From contig NZ_CP118611.1 of the NCBI RefSeq assembly GCF_028993555.1, positions 800,001 to 864,000 on the forward strand: 64,000 bases of DNA, read 5' to 3'. The stretch is from Ensifer adhaerens. GTDB lineage: Bacteria; Pseudomonadota; Alphaproteobacteria; Rhizobiales; Rhizobiaceae. Of this stretch, positions 1-9,164 are shown one piece after another. Made by a program: the position numbers and the translations under genes. How positions within the stretch are numbered: position 1 is the stretch's first letter; the number at the start of each line of letters is the position of its first letter. The notes below the pieces were generated by a model. That model searched no databases and was not told the DNA's origin. It saw nothing but the letters and a program-made list of their open reading frames with translations.

Positions 1-1232
1 TTCATTGAATGACGATGCCAGTAATCCGGCACCACTTCCCAATAAAGCGCGCCCTCGGCGGAGGCGCCAAGCGCGTGCGGCCGCGGACCGACGAGACTCA
101 TCTGCCCCAGGAAAACGTTCCAAAGCTGCGGCAGCTCGTCAAGGCTGGTATGGCGCAGCAAATGCCCGAGCCGTGTTATCCGGGGGTCGTCCCGCTCGGT
201 AAGGTGATTGCCGGCTGCATCTGTCACGTCGGTACGCATGGTCCTGAACTTGATGCAATTGAAGTATCTGTTGTTGGTGCCGATGCGCTTCTGCACGAAG
301 AACACTGGACCGGGCGAGTCCGCGCGCACGAGAATGGAGATAACGGCGACGAGGGGTACCATCACCGGCGCGGCCAGGAGCACGAGCATCAGGTCAAACG
401 CCCGTTTGAAGGCGCGCTTGTGCAGTGTCAGCGGTCCCGTGGAAACAACCAGCGTTGGAGTAGAGTCGAGATAGCGCAGTGCCAATGGCTTCAGGCCAGC
501 GAGACCTGGTTCGAGCAACTCGGTTTCAAATCCGAGTTCGCCGAGCAGCTTCGCCCATTTCAACTGTTCCTTGAAAGCCTTGAACGACAGCACGATCCGG
601 TCCGCGTCGGCGACGGCCAGCGCCAGATCATTGAGGAAATTCGGGTCGGTTTCCACCGGATGCCAGTCGCATGTCCTCACGTTGATCGTCGCTGCGACTT
701 TACGCTGGCGATTTGAACGCACACTGTCGTCGCCGAGCAAAACGACCTTTGTCTCCGTCTGATCCTCTCGCCGACGTAATCCCGCCGCTATGCCGTAATG
801 AAGGACTGTGAGGCCAACGGCTGCAAGGCCGAGAAAGAGAAGCGTTTCTCGCGACAAAAAGTTGCCGATGACATTGAAGGCGTGCGCAGCCAACAGCGAG
901 AAGCCGGTTGCCGCAGCCAGCGAGGCGAGGCAGCTCTTGATAGAGTTCTCGGCCGAACGCAAGGTCGGCAAATGGTAGGCGCCAAGGTTCCAGGCCGCGA
1001 CCAGGTAGGTGGGCAAGACGACATAGGCAAGCTTCGGGCCGTGGGCGAAGCCGGTCAGCTCGACGGTGGCGAGGTCGGCCGCGATCGCTGCTGCAACGAT
1101 CATGCATAGGTCGCTGAGCATCGCCAAGGAACACAACAGGCATCTGAGCACGTAGCGGTTCTTGACTTGCTCCATCGGGAGCGAAATTGCCCTGTGCCAG
1201 GGACGGGTGGATGAGGCGGGTATTTGAGTCAC
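1..1232 (-). CDS. Polyprenyl-phosphate sugar-1-phosphate transferase (WcaJ/ExoY type), C-terminus cut by window edge
   Basis: Reading the minus strand from a GTG at 1232, preceded by GGGGAGAG, gives 410 open codons that run off the window. The N-terminal half has hydrophobic stretches (around residues 27-50 and 60-75) and a divergent nucleotide-binding-like middle domain. From about residue 270 comes the bacterial sugar transferase domain: [19 protein letters not shown] membrane entry, [17 protein letters not shown] and the diagnostic [14 protein letters not shown] segment. Family members transfer the first hexose-1-phosphate to undecaprenyl phosphate at the inner membrane and so start a polysaccharide repeat unit. 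It is the last visible gene of the minus-strand polysaccharide operon. Only the final part of the catalytic domain is missing. The sugar specificity cannot be read. Confidence 0.88.
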   Translation of the reverse strand, partial: MTQIPASSTRPWHRAISLPMEQVKNRYVLRCLLCSLAMLSDLCMIVAAAIAADLATVELTGFAHGPKLAYVVLPTYLVAAWNLGAYHLPTLRSAENSIKSCLASLAAATGFSLLAAHAFNVIGNFLSRETLLFLGLAAVGLTVLHYGIAAGLRRREDQTETKVVLLGDDSVRSNRQRKVAATINVRTCDWHPVETDPNFLNDLALAVADADRIVLSFKAFKEQLKWAKLLGELGFETELLEPGLAGLKPLALRYLDSTPTLVVSTGPLTLHKRAFKRAFDLMLVLLAAPVMVPLVAVISILVRADSPGPVFFVQKRIGTNNRYFNCIKFRTMRTDVTDAAGNHLTERDDPRITRLGHLLRHTSLDELPQLWNVFLGQMSLVGPRPHALGASAEGALYWEVVPDYWHRHSM

Positions 1233-1366
1233 GATATCTCTCCCCAGGGGAAACGGGACGCACCTATTGCCTTTGAAAGAAAGGAGTGGACGCCGGACCT
1301 GGCAGAGACGGCGGCGTCGTGGTCGTTGCATCAAGTCTGCGAGCGCTTTCTGCGCTGTTGCGGTCG

Positions 1367-2548
1367 CTAGTGGTAAGCCTGCGCGCCGGCAGGCCGGTGC
1401 TTAAGGGGTGTCGCGAGAACGGATTGGTAGACCGTCTCGACGCTGTCGCACATCGCCTCAATCCCCCAGGATGTGAGATCGGTGCGTCTTGCTCCTTCGG
1501 CCAGATGGGCGCGAAGCGGTTTGTATTGGAGAAGATCGGCAACGGCTGCTGCCGCTGCGCCCACATCACCCGCCGGCGTCACGACGCCGTTAACCCCGTG
1601 CTTGACGACTTCGCCGAGCCCTGGCAGCTCTGACACGACACAGGGCCGGCCGCCGGCCAGGTATTGCATGACAACGCGCGGCAGTCCTTCACGCATCGAC
1701 GTTAGCACGCAGACATCGGCCAAGCTGATCAGTTGCTCCGGCTCGGAATGATATCCGATCAGGTGGATACTCTTCGCCACCGGCGATCGCGCAATGGCAG
1801 CTTCGATATCAGGACGTGCCGACCCTTCGCCAGCGAGGATCAACCGCACGTCGGGAACGCGTTGGACAACCTGCGGGAATTCTTCAATGAACTCGATATG
1901 GCGCTTTCTGGGCTCGAGCGCCGCCAGCATCAAGACGACCGGTGGCTTGGGTTCGCCGGGGGCAATGCCAAGAAGCCGCGGCGCCTCCTTTGGCCACTTT
2001 GCGTGGGAGAAGCGGGCAAGGTCGAAGCCAGAATGAACGACATGGTGCTGGGCGGGATTGCCGATACGGTGGGAAATGCAGATATCGCGCATCGACTGGC
2101 TGACATCGATAAAGGCACGGGTGTACCTGGCCGTCAGCCGTTCGGCCGCCAGGAACGTCATCTTCTGCGCGCTGCCGACCTGCACGAAAGGTATGATGTG
2201 GACGCCATGGATGATGCCTGAAACATTCGCCTGCCTGGCGGCGAGCCGACCGATGATGCCGGCCTTGCTCTGGTGGGTATGGACGACATCGGGGCGCAAT
2301 TCCTGGAAGAAACGGCTGAGCTGCCTCAGGGCCGCGAAATCGTTGGAGGGGGATATCGGATGGACAAGCGCGTCAAGGCCAACGACGCGCATGGTCTTGG
2401 CGACCGACGCCTGCAGGCTGGGATCGTATTCGTTGCCATGAACGAGCAAGACCTCATGGCCGTGTTTCACCTGAGCGTGGCAGCAGGCCAGCGTATTTTC
2501 CTCCGAACCTGCGCGATACAGGCGGGTTAACACGTGAACGATCTTCAT
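1367..2548 (-). CDS. Glycosyltransferase family 4 protein
   Basis: A 393-residue cytoplasmic GT-B fold enzyme starting MKIVHVLTRLYRAGSEENT, the usual N-terminal Rossmann strand and glycine loop of GT4 enzymes. HTHQSKAGIIGRLAA near residue 90 and the donor-binding segment REGLPRVVMQYLAGGRPCV near residue 300 are clear; the usual second Glu of the EX7E motif is Gln here, as in some GT4 relatives. The ATG at 2548 was chosen because GGAG lies 8 nt upstream and the protein then begins at the fold; a longer reading frame to 2656 adds 36 unstructured residues. It probably adds one sugar to the lipid-linked polysaccharide precursor made by the neighbouring sugar transferase. Donor and acceptor are unknown. 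Confidence 0.88.
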   Translation of the reverse strand: MKIVHVLTRLYRAGSEENTLACCHAQVKHGHEVLLVHGNEYDPSLQASVAKTMRVVGLDALVHPISPSNDFAALRQLSRFFQELRPDVVHTHQSKAGIIGRLAARQANVSGIIHGVHIIPFVQVGSAQKMTFLAAERLTARYTRAFIDVSQSMRDICISHRIGNPAQHHVVHSGFDLARFSHAKWPKEAPRLLGIAPGEPKPPVVLMLAALEPRKRHIEFIEEFPQVVQRVPDVRLILAGEGSARPDIEAAIARSPVAKSIHLIGYHSEPEQLISLADVCVLTSMREGLPRVVMQYLAGGRPCVVSELPGLGEVVKHGVNGVVTPAGDVGAAAAAVADLLQYKPLRAHLAEGARRTDLTSWGIEAMCDSVETVYQSVLATPLKHRPAGAQAYH

Positions 2549-2734
2549 CTTTGTGTATCTCCGCGACATGAATGACTGCTGGCTGATCCTGCAGACGGGG
2601 GTCATGGTCTGGGAAACGGCGGCGTTTGCCCGCGTAGGGTCCTTGTGACGATCCAAGGGAACATGGAGTGGGTCCCCGCCGGAGGCGTGATACGCGTTTT
2701 GGTCTGTCCGGGGTTGTCGGGAGGAAGAGGGCGG

Positions 2735-4363
2735 CTACAGGGACAGCCAGATTTGCTTGAAAAGGTTTCGATTGATGGTCTCGGTATTGGCGCTTGCGTC
2801 GACCACCCTGATGTCCTTGTCGAGCGCGCGAAGCTCGGCCATCAACGACATCCGCGCCTCAAAACCTTCCTTGCTGATTTCGCCAGGCTTTCGGCTCTGC
2901 GAGACCGCGAAATCCGATACGAGGTGAAGGGTCAGGTCTGGCTTGCACTCGTTCATCTTCTGGTAAAGCATTTCTTCGAACCGGGCGAGGGCGGCAAGGC
3001 CTGGAACGGCGGGCAGGTTCGACGGGATCATCGGCCCGTCCAGATAGCCCTTTTGAAGCGTCTGTGGCCACCGATCGCAGACGACGATGAGGCCGCGTGT
3101 CGCCCACCGATGCGCGCGCTTGACGACCCCGTATCTTTCGATCGCAATGAGCACGCCCCACAGAGCCAGGCCGGCCGCGAGTGCCTTGCTCTTCGCCCCG
3201 CCGCGTGGCTCCTTCCGATCACGCTGGATCATCGCCTTGAAATGGCGTCTGCGGGGGGCAAGCAGGCTCTGCAGTCCTTTGCGGAACCACCATCCATTTC
3301 CCTCTCCGGTGCCAACATAAACCTGCGCACAGCCGAACTTCCAAGCGAAGGTCCGCGCCAAAAGATTGGTCTGAGTGCTCTTGCCAAGTCCGTCCGGTGC
3401 GACGAGAGCCACCACGAGCCCTCCGGTCAATGCGCGCCTTTTGGCCGGAACGCTACCCGGCAACAGGCGTCCAAGGACCCTCAACGAAAGATAGGAAGCC
3501 TTGCGGATCCCGTGGATTGTTGCATCCGCCAGACCGCTTGCGCTCGAAAACCCGCACCGGTGACGGATCGAGCGCCTCAGCCGCGCCAGATCAGCGCGAT
3601 GCACCTCGATGCCGCTTTCGCTCGGCCGTATTCTGCAGGTTACTATGCCGTTACGGCCGCCATCATATTCGATGACGCATTCTCCCGGCTTGCCCGATTG
3701 AAAGGGCAGTTGCGCGATTTTTTGACCCCAGTCGCCAGGTAAAGCCAGCCATTTAGTCCACGGCCACGCTCGCAGACGAAAGGCGAAACGGCCGATCGCC
3801 AATCCGATCTCAGCCTCCGGCGAGGCGACCGGTACGGATACCCCAGCGATAGACAGGCGCTCCCATTGCTCGATTGTCGCGTAATCGAACGCCAGATAAC
3901 GCTTGCGGAACTCCCAGCCGACGCGGATGCCAACATGAAGATCGATATGAAGATAGGCACTGCGTGAAAAGTCAGGGACAAACCAGTCTTCCCGGCCGGC
4001 GCAGGAATTGTCGTAGCAGGAGAGGCTGACGCTGCGCAGGCCGTGCAATCGAGCCATGATCGCGCAAAAGGCCGGATAGTCCTGCTTGTCGAGCAACATG
4101 TCCATATCGTCACGGCCGGCGAGCGCTTCCGGCAGGCTTGCCATGTCTTGGATCAGTCCATATCGGATGGAAGCTGCATCCAGTGCTGCAAAGAGTTCAG
4201 CAGCAGCCGCCAGCGGCGGAACCAGAGGCTGCGATGCGCATGAAGTTGGGTCGCTGCGCAACACAGTCGCCTGGTCCAGGCCGTTCGCCGTAGACGGCGT
4301 CGAATCCCTCGCAACGATGTTTCCTTGCCAAGCGGACATAGGCTGTGAGCTCATGGGAGCCAC
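2735..4363 (-). CDS. Nucleotidyltransferase-like plus thymidylate-kinase-like two-domain protein of polysaccharide locus
   Basis: A 542-residue protein with two parts. Residues about 55-230 look like a nucleotidyltransferase-fold domain with GRDDMDMLL (Asp86/Asp88) as the likely metal-binding pair. Residues about 315-540 look like a P-loop nucleoside/nucleotide kinase: Walker A APDGLGKST (322-330), then CDRWPQTLQKGYLDGP resembling the DR(Y/F/W) motif of thymidylate kinases. The tail has no second recognisable domain. Its position between glycosyltransferase and antiterminator genes suggests a role in assembly or modification of the polysaccharide, but substrate and reaction are unknown. The start is uncertain: GTG 4363, ATG 4354 and ATG 4339 are all in frame and none has a strong ribosome site. 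Confidence 0.7.
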   Translation of the reverse strand: MAPMSSQPMSAWQGNIVARDSTPSTANGLDQATVLRSDPTSCASQPLVPPLAAAAELFAALDAASIRYGLIQDMASLPEALAGRDDMDMLLDKQDYPAFCAIMARLHGLRSVSLSCYDNSCAGREDWFVPDFSRSAYLHIDLHVGIRVGWEFRKRYLAFDYATIEQWERLSIAGVSVPVASPEAEIGLAIGRFAFRLRAWPWTKWLALPGDWGQKIAQLPFQSGKPGECVIEYDGGRNGIVTCRIRPSESGIEVHRADLARLRRSIRHRCGFSSASGLADATIHGIRKASYLSLRVLGRLLPGSVPAKRRALTGGLVVALVAPDGLGKSTQTNLLARTFAWKFGCAQVYVGTGEGNGWWFRKGLQSLLAPRRRHFKAMIQRDRKEPRGGAKSKALAAGLALWGVLIAIERYGVVKRAHRWATRGLIVVCDRWPQTLQKGYLDGPMIPSNLPAVPGLAALARFEEMLYQKMNECKPDLTLHLVSDFAVSQSRKPGEISKEGFEARMSLMAELRALDKDIRVVDASANTETINRNLFKQIWLSL

Positions 4364-4654
4364 CGCAACGGTTCACGACGGCCTTTCGGCGCCGCAGACA
4401 CCTTTGAGAAAGTGTGGTTCGACCCTCTCGGCCCAGTTGGGCATGGCCAAGGGAGCCCGTCGCAATCGATTGTCGGGAGCGTCATAATTGAAAATCCATG
4501 ATGTGATGTTGTGGGACGTTCGAGCCAACGCTGGCTTCGGCCAATTCTTCGCAGGCTACCGCACCGAAGGTGAGTCGATCGGACTCATAACCTACGTATA
4601 AATTCTACTTAATAAGAAGGATAACAAACAGGTACGCAGAACAAACGTCCAAAC

Positions 4655-5218
4655 TCAATTTAATACTACGCATTTATCTCTGTCTATATAAATCGGAACG
4701 GCGCGATTCATAATATCCATCAGGACGCGAACAGCACCAGACCGGCCTACATAATCGAGTATTCCTAGTTGGTCCGCAAATGGCCCGCTAGAAACCTTAA
4801 TTGTTTTCCCAGTCTCAAATATATCTTTTGGATGCAGGAAGCCGTTCTCGTCGGTTGCCATGATCAAAGCTTCGACAATCCCGAAAGGGACGGGTATCGG
4901 CTTGCGGTCGCTCATGACGAGCTTGCGTACGCCAACGGTCGAATTGATGGGCGACCATCGTTGCCGTTGAATGTCCAGCGAGACAAAGAGGTAGCCGTCG
5001 AAATAGGCCGAGCACACGGTCTTAATGGTGCGCGCGTGGCGAACGGTTCGATGCCTTTTCGGCAGGTAGGTCCGCAAGTTTTGTGATGACAAATGTCTTT
5101 CAGCCAGGCTTTCGCAGTGTTGATGTGTCTGCACGACGTACCAGCGTTCAAGCTCAGTATCGTGTTTATCGTCCATCAGCGCTACAGGCGAACCGCCGTG
5201 TGAGTTGTCAGTCAGCAT
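4655..5218 (-). CDS. NusG/RfaH-like transcription antiterminator
   Basis: A 187-residue protein with an N-terminal NGN domain: RWYVVQTHQHCESLAERHL (about 25-43) is the canonical NusG opening, followed by YLPKRHRT and YFDGYLFVSLD. The C-terminal region holds a KOW-like segment (VSSGPFADQLGILDYV). AGGTG lies 5-6 nt upstream of the ATG; ATG 5176 (residue 15) is an alternative start closer to the fold. Specialised NusG paralogues ride with RNA polymerase and suppress termination in long polysaccharide operons. Its position just downstream of the Wzc-like gene and ahead of the remaining biosynthesis genes fits such a role. It is too divergent from housekeeping NusG, and in the wrong context, to be that gene. 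Confidence 0.82.
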   Translation of the reverse strand: MLTDNSHGGSPVALMDDKHDTELERWYVVQTHQHCESLAERHLSSQNLRTYLPKRHRTVRHARTIKTVCSAYFDGYLFVSLDIQRQRWSPINSTVGVRKLVMSDRKPIPVPFGIVEALIMATDENGFLHPKDIFETGKTIKVSSGPFADQLGILDYVGRSGAVRVLMDIMNRAVPIYIDRDKCVVLN

Positions 5219-5381
5219 TTCTACACCTCTGTTTTGTATATTATTGAAAATGTTCGAATTACAGACAGTAAGGCTTTGTATTTTTATCCAATTATCTTGT
5301 TTTTCATCGATGTTGTTTGAGCGTTAACCATGTTGTTGGCGGCGAAATATATTCACCGCTAAATCGCAGTGCTCCCATTTC

Positions 5382-7475
5382 TCAATTTAAGTAGCGGCTG
5401 TCGTATCCGTTGCCGTCGAGAGACGCGTAGCGACCGTATTTGGGTAGCTTCGGCCCATCGACCATCGTCAGAGCAATTCCGGAAATCTTGGATCGGTTGC
5501 CGAGATATCGAATGCCCTCGGCGACGGCTTCGCGCGACGTGTCACGCCATTTCACGACGAAAACCACCCTGTCGGCATGGCCCGCCAGAATGGCGGCATC
5601 GGCCACGGGTCCAACCGGCGGGGCATCGATGATCACCGTGTCATAGGTGCTCCGGAACTCTTCGAGGATCGCCCGCATGCGTGCGGAGGCGAGAAGGGCG
5701 GGTGGATTTAGGGTCTTCCCGCCGGCCGGCAGAACATGAATGCCGGACCGCTCATCCAGGTGGATTGCCTTGGCGGGATCAATGGGGAGCGTCAGAAGAT
5801 CGACCAGGCCAACATTCTCCGCCATCCCAAAGAAAGCGGTGGTCGCCGAAACCCTAAGATCGGCATCGATTACCAGCGCGCGTTCACCATCGGCAGCGGC
5901 GGAATAAGCGAGGCTCAGGGCAAGGGTCGTCTTGCCTTCTCCAGGCATGGCCGAGGTGACAAGAGTGATTGATCGCGAGTGATCCTCTTCGGATATCCCG
6001 CCCAGCCCCAGGCGCAGCCTTCTCACGGCTTCGCTGTAGCGCGACAACGGACGGTGCTCCAGATATGCAACCGGCTGCACCCTCGACTTCGTCCTCGACC
6101 ATTCCGTCATTCTGGGCAGGGAGGCCAGAACTGGGAAAGACAAGGTTTCTTCCACCTGACGCCTTGCCATAAAGCCGGAAGCAAACAGCTCGCGTACAAG
6201 GGCGCCGGCGCCCCCCAACGCGGCGCCAAAAACGAGACCCACGGCCGCGAAAAGTGGCCTGTTTGGAAAGCTCGGTGCGAGCGGGACACCAGCATGCGTA
6301 ATCACGCGCACACCACTGCTAAGCAGCGTCGATTTTTCCTCGGCGATCTTGGCCCGCGACAGGAATGTCTGGAACAGTTCCTTGTTTGCGGCCGCGATCC
6401 GCTCCAGATCGCGCAACTGCACACCAACCTGATCCTCGACCGCCGACTGGCCAGAGACTGATGCGAGCGCCCGAGAAAGCGCAGCTTCGCGCGCTTCCGC
6501 GGCTTCCACCTCGTTTCTAAGGTTGCCGATAAGACGCTGAGTTTCGGCGGAGATCTGCTGTTCAATATCGCGGCGTTCCGCCTGAACCGTCATGACCTCC
6601 GGGTGCTGTTCGCCGTAGCGCAGGCGCAGGTCTGCCTCTTTGCGCGTCATCACGCTGGCCTGAGTGCGAAGCGCGCTCACGACATCGGATTGCAGCACGT
6701 CCGGCAAGGTCTGGGCGTCGCCGCCAGTGCGAAGGATTTTTTCTGCCTGCTCGAACTTCGAGCGTTTTGTTGCCAGTTCGGCGCGGGCGTTGATGAGAGC
6801 TATGTTCAACTCGGACAATTGCTGCCCGGTCAGGCTTCCTGATTGCGTTGCCAGGAGATTGTGCTCGGCACGGAATTTTTGGACAGCGTTTTCCGAGCGG
6901 CTCAGCTCCTCGCGTAGAATTCCGGCCCGCTCGCTCAACCAGGTGGACGCTTTCTTGGCGCCCTCATACCGGGAGGCGATGCGGTCCTGCACGTAGACCT
7001 CGGCAAGAGCATTGGCGAGACGGGCTGCCTCTTCCGGATCATGCGAGGTGACGGACAGTTCGATGACATCGGCCAGTCCGACGCGCGAAACTTCGAGCGC
7101 GCCTTCCAGCCATGCCAGGGCGCCGGCGCCAAGATCGGGGTCTTCTTCCGCCAATCCTTCGCTTTCAACAACCTTCTCCAGCAGTGAGGCGGACGTCAGG
7201 ACGGCAATTTCGCTTTCGATGAAGGTGGAATTGTCGCGCAGTTCGGGCCCTGCATCCTGAGACAAGATGTAGTCCTTGGGAGCGTCGAGCAGAATCCTGG
7301 AAAAGGCCGTATATGACGGTGTGATTACGAGCGAAATTGCAACGAATACTGCAAGCGTCAGCGCGGCAGTACACGAGATGAACCTCCAACGCCGGCGAAG
7401 AAAATCGATGATTTCCCTCACATCGAGCAGCGCCGGTTCCGGTGTTACGATCACACGGTCGGTCGAGCTCTGCAT
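5382..7475 (-). CDS. Wzc/ExoP-like polysaccharide co-polymerase and tyrosine autokinase
   Basis: A 697-residue inner-membrane protein. One membrane helix lies near residues 32-53, then a long periplasmic region with coiled-coil character (about 180-390), a proline-rich segment before the second helix (about 408-430), and a cytoplasmic BY-kinase domain. Walker A is PGEGKTT (about 511-517), Walker A' is ALVIDADLR and Walker B is TVIIDAPP. The tail carries a tyrosine cluster (four Tyr in the last 18 residues), the autophosphorylation site of this family. Such proteins set chain length and help export of exo- or capsular polysaccharide. ATG 7475 was preferred to TTG 7481 because GAAGGGA is then correctly spaced. 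It is probably the first gene of the operon; an inverted repeat lies 35 bp upstream. Confidence 0.92.
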   Translation of the reverse strand: MQSSTDRVIVTPEPALLDVREIIDFLRRRWRFISCTAALTLAVFVAISLVITPSYTAFSRILLDAPKDYILSQDAGPELRDNSTFIESEIAVLTSASLLEKVVESEGLAEEDPDLGAGALAWLEGALEVSRVGLADVIELSVTSHDPEEAARLANALAEVYVQDRIASRYEGAKKASTWLSERAGILREELSRSENAVQKFRAEHNLLATQSGSLTGQQLSELNIALINARAELATKRSKFEQAEKILRTGGDAQTLPDVLQSDVVSALRTQASVMTRKEADLRLRYGEQHPEVMTVQAERRDIEQQISAETQRLIGNLRNEVEAAEAREAALSRALASVSGQSAVEDQVGVQLRDLERIAAANKELFQTFLSRAKIAEEKSTLLSSGVRVITHAGVPLAPSFPNRPLFAAVGLVFGAALGGAGALVRELFASGFMARRQVEETLSFPVLASLPRMTEWSRTKSRVQPVAYLEHRPLSRYSEAVRRLRLGLGGISEEDHSRSITLVTSAMPGEGKTTLALSLAYSAAADGERALVIDADLRVSATTAFFGMAENVGLVDLLTLPIDPAKAIHLDERSGIHVLPAGGKTLNPPALLASARMRAILEEFRSTYDTVIIDAPPVGPVADAAILAGHADRVVFVVKWRDTSREAVAEGIRYLGNRSKISGIALTMVDGPKLPKYGRYASLDGNGYDSRYLN

Positions 7476-7509
7476 CTTCAAATCCCTTCAAATATCCGCA
7501 ATGATAAGG

Positions 7510-7532
7510 TCCGCCGGTGCTGCACCAGCGGA
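7510..7532. promoter_or_regulatory. Inverted repeat upstream of Wzc-like gene
   Basis: TCCGCCGGTGC and GCACCAGCGGA flank a single T, giving 11-bp arms with one mismatch. It starts 35 bp before the ATG at 7475. It may be an operator or a 5' leader hairpin for the polysaccharide operon; which regulator binds is not known. Confidence 0.45.
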
Positions 7533-8036
7533 AAGCCTGCAGTATTGAACGTTAGGGAGCTAACGGTCAGTCGCACTTACACGCGGCAAGCTGGGGTTTT
7601 GGGCCCCAAATTGCTACACGTCCAAGTGAACTTGCTCCGCCGTTGACCGATCAAACTGCCGGCCGACCGAGAACATATCAGGTTCGCTAATATTCGTGCC
7701 ATCAGCACTAGTGCGTACGATGTTGAAGCATTGGATGAGGCGGTCAGCACTTTTGGCCGAAGACAACGCCAAAAGGCGAATAGCGCGTACCGCTATTGTG
7801 GTAGGTGCATTGAGGCCATACACGGATGAGACTGCTGACGACCGGCGCCTCAAAATGGTAATCGTGAAGCCAGTGCAGGCTTGTCCAGCGGCCAAAGGCC
7901 GTCGCCCTCGCACCTTAGCAATTTGCGATGATGCTTTGATGAATGCCCTTCAATGAAAGCACCGACGTGTTTCGACGTGGAACTCGCGGTTGATCAAACT
8001 ACAGACTTGAATTGTCTCAGCGAGCCGCGGGTAGCT
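7533..8036. other. Intergenic region, no supported gene
   Basis: About 500 bp between the divergent Wzc-like gene and a small membrane protein gene. It must hold the operon promoter. A second small palindrome, CGTTAG-GGAG-CTAACG, lies at 7550-7565. No coding segment with family character was seen on either strand. Confidence 0.4.
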
Positions 8037-8393
8037 ATGGATACGCTCATCGAATTTGCTTCGCAGGCGATTGCAGAAAAGTCCGGGGTCGTGGAGGTCC
8101 TGCTGGCGACCTTTCCGGCACTCCTCTTCTTAAGGGGCGGCCGCGGTCTCAGACGCGGCGCGATCGCAGTCCTTATCGGCGCTGCCGCATTGATCCTGTT
8201 TGGTATCGGAGGCTTGGCCGGGGCGGGCGTCATCGTGATCGCCGATATTGTCGTGGTTTCGACAGCAGTACTCAACATGAACAAGAGAGTGTTGCAGATG
8301 CAAGCAGACCTCGATGCGGCGAAGTCGGCTGTGCGTGACTTGGAGATCACAGAAGGACGCCGCCAAGTCTTCAATGCAAATGCGCGGCAATAG
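8037..8393 (+). CDS. Small hypothetical membrane protein
   Basis: A 118-residue protein with one or two strong hydrophobic segments (about residues 19-29 and 34-72, AIAVLIGAAALILFGIGGLAG and onward) followed by a charged C-terminal tail with heptad-like spacing (VLQMQADLDAAKSAVRDLE) that could form a coiled coil. The start MDTLIEFASQ at 8037 is preferred because it begins the amphipathic N-terminus; an in-frame ATG at 7953 would add 28 residues without membrane character. There is no strong ribosome site at either. The family is not recognised. It lies alone, downstream of the polysaccharide operon promoter region and transcribed away from it. Confidence 0.5.
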   Translation: MDTLIEFASQAIAEKSGVVEVLLATFPALLFLRGGRGLRRGAIAVLIGAAALILFGIGGLAGAGVIVIADIVVVSTAVLNMNKRVLQMQADLDAAKSAVRDLEITEGRRQVFNANARQ

Positions 8394-8644
8394 GTAGGGA
8401 CTTTCGTTGATCGTGCACAGCAGGCGCGTTGGATGCGCTCATCCTAGGTGCAGCCACTGTCAGGTTCAGCGCCGCGGCCCCGCGCTATTGGTATCGGTTC
8501 AGCGTCAACCGGTCTGGTCGAAGGATTGTTCCTTCCGGCCAACAGTTGCTCTGCGCTTGCGCTTGTCTGAGTGCTGAAACGGGTCGACGCCTCCGCGCAA
8601 GCCTGGGCTGTGCGGAGGGCGTCCATATGAGAGGGTGTCTGCAG

Positions 8645-9055
8645 CTATGCGGTGACTTTCAGCTTCCCGCTGATGTACCGGAACTCCTGCGTCTTGCCGC
8701 CATAGCCGTAGGCAGCGGCCGGCACTTCGTGCACGAGAATGTAGCTCTCGGAATGCAGCTTGCCGAGCAGTTGTTCGAAGCGGCCATATATCGCTTCCAG
8801 ATAGGCGGCCATTTCGGGCTTCGTGTTGGTGCCGTCGACGACCTTGATGTCGAGCCAGAAGCTGTTCAGATCCTGTTCTGCCAGCGATTTGCCGCCGGCG
8901 AACCAATGGACGGGATCGATGTAGGCGACGGCGATCGCGGTTATCGTCGGGTCCTTGCGCAGGTGTGTGGCCGTCAATTCGCTGACCGCGGCTGCGATCT
9001 TCGAAGAGAGGGCCGCGTCGGCTTTGCCGCTGACGGTGATATTGATGATAGGCAT
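8645..9055 (-). CDS. Tautomerase family protein (4-oxalocrotonate tautomerase-like)
   Basis: A 136-residue protein beginning MPIINITVSGK, so that removal of Met exposes the catalytic Pro1 of the tautomerase superfamily. The chosen ATG at 9055 has GGGAG 7 nt upstream; a longer frame to 9151 would bury the proline. The length is about twice that of a 4-OT monomer, which fits the fused two-unit types. Family members use Pro1 as general base in keto-enol tautomerisation. It is divergent from a LysR gene at 9165 with about 110 bp between, a typical regulator-target arrangement. The true substrate is unknown. Confidence 0.85.
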   Translation of the reverse strand: MPIINITVSGKADAALSSKIAAAVSELTATHLRKDPTITAIAVAYIDPVHWFAGGKSLAEQDLNSFWLDIKVVDGTNTKPEMAAYLEAIYGRFEQLLGKLHSESYILVHEVPAAAYGYGGKTQEFRYISGKLKVTA

Positions 9056-9164
9056 GGAAGGCTCCCTTTGGTGATCGTGATCCGTTGCTGAGTTCAATTT
9101 GCCACTTACATTGATGAGAAAAAATCCAATTGTTTTATATGAACACTTCAAATATATTGAAGTG

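Noticed and set aside
9..716. Long open frame on the plus strand (235 codons)
   Set aside because: It is antisense to the sugar transferase gene, which has clear family motifs on the minus strand; the plus-strand product shows none.
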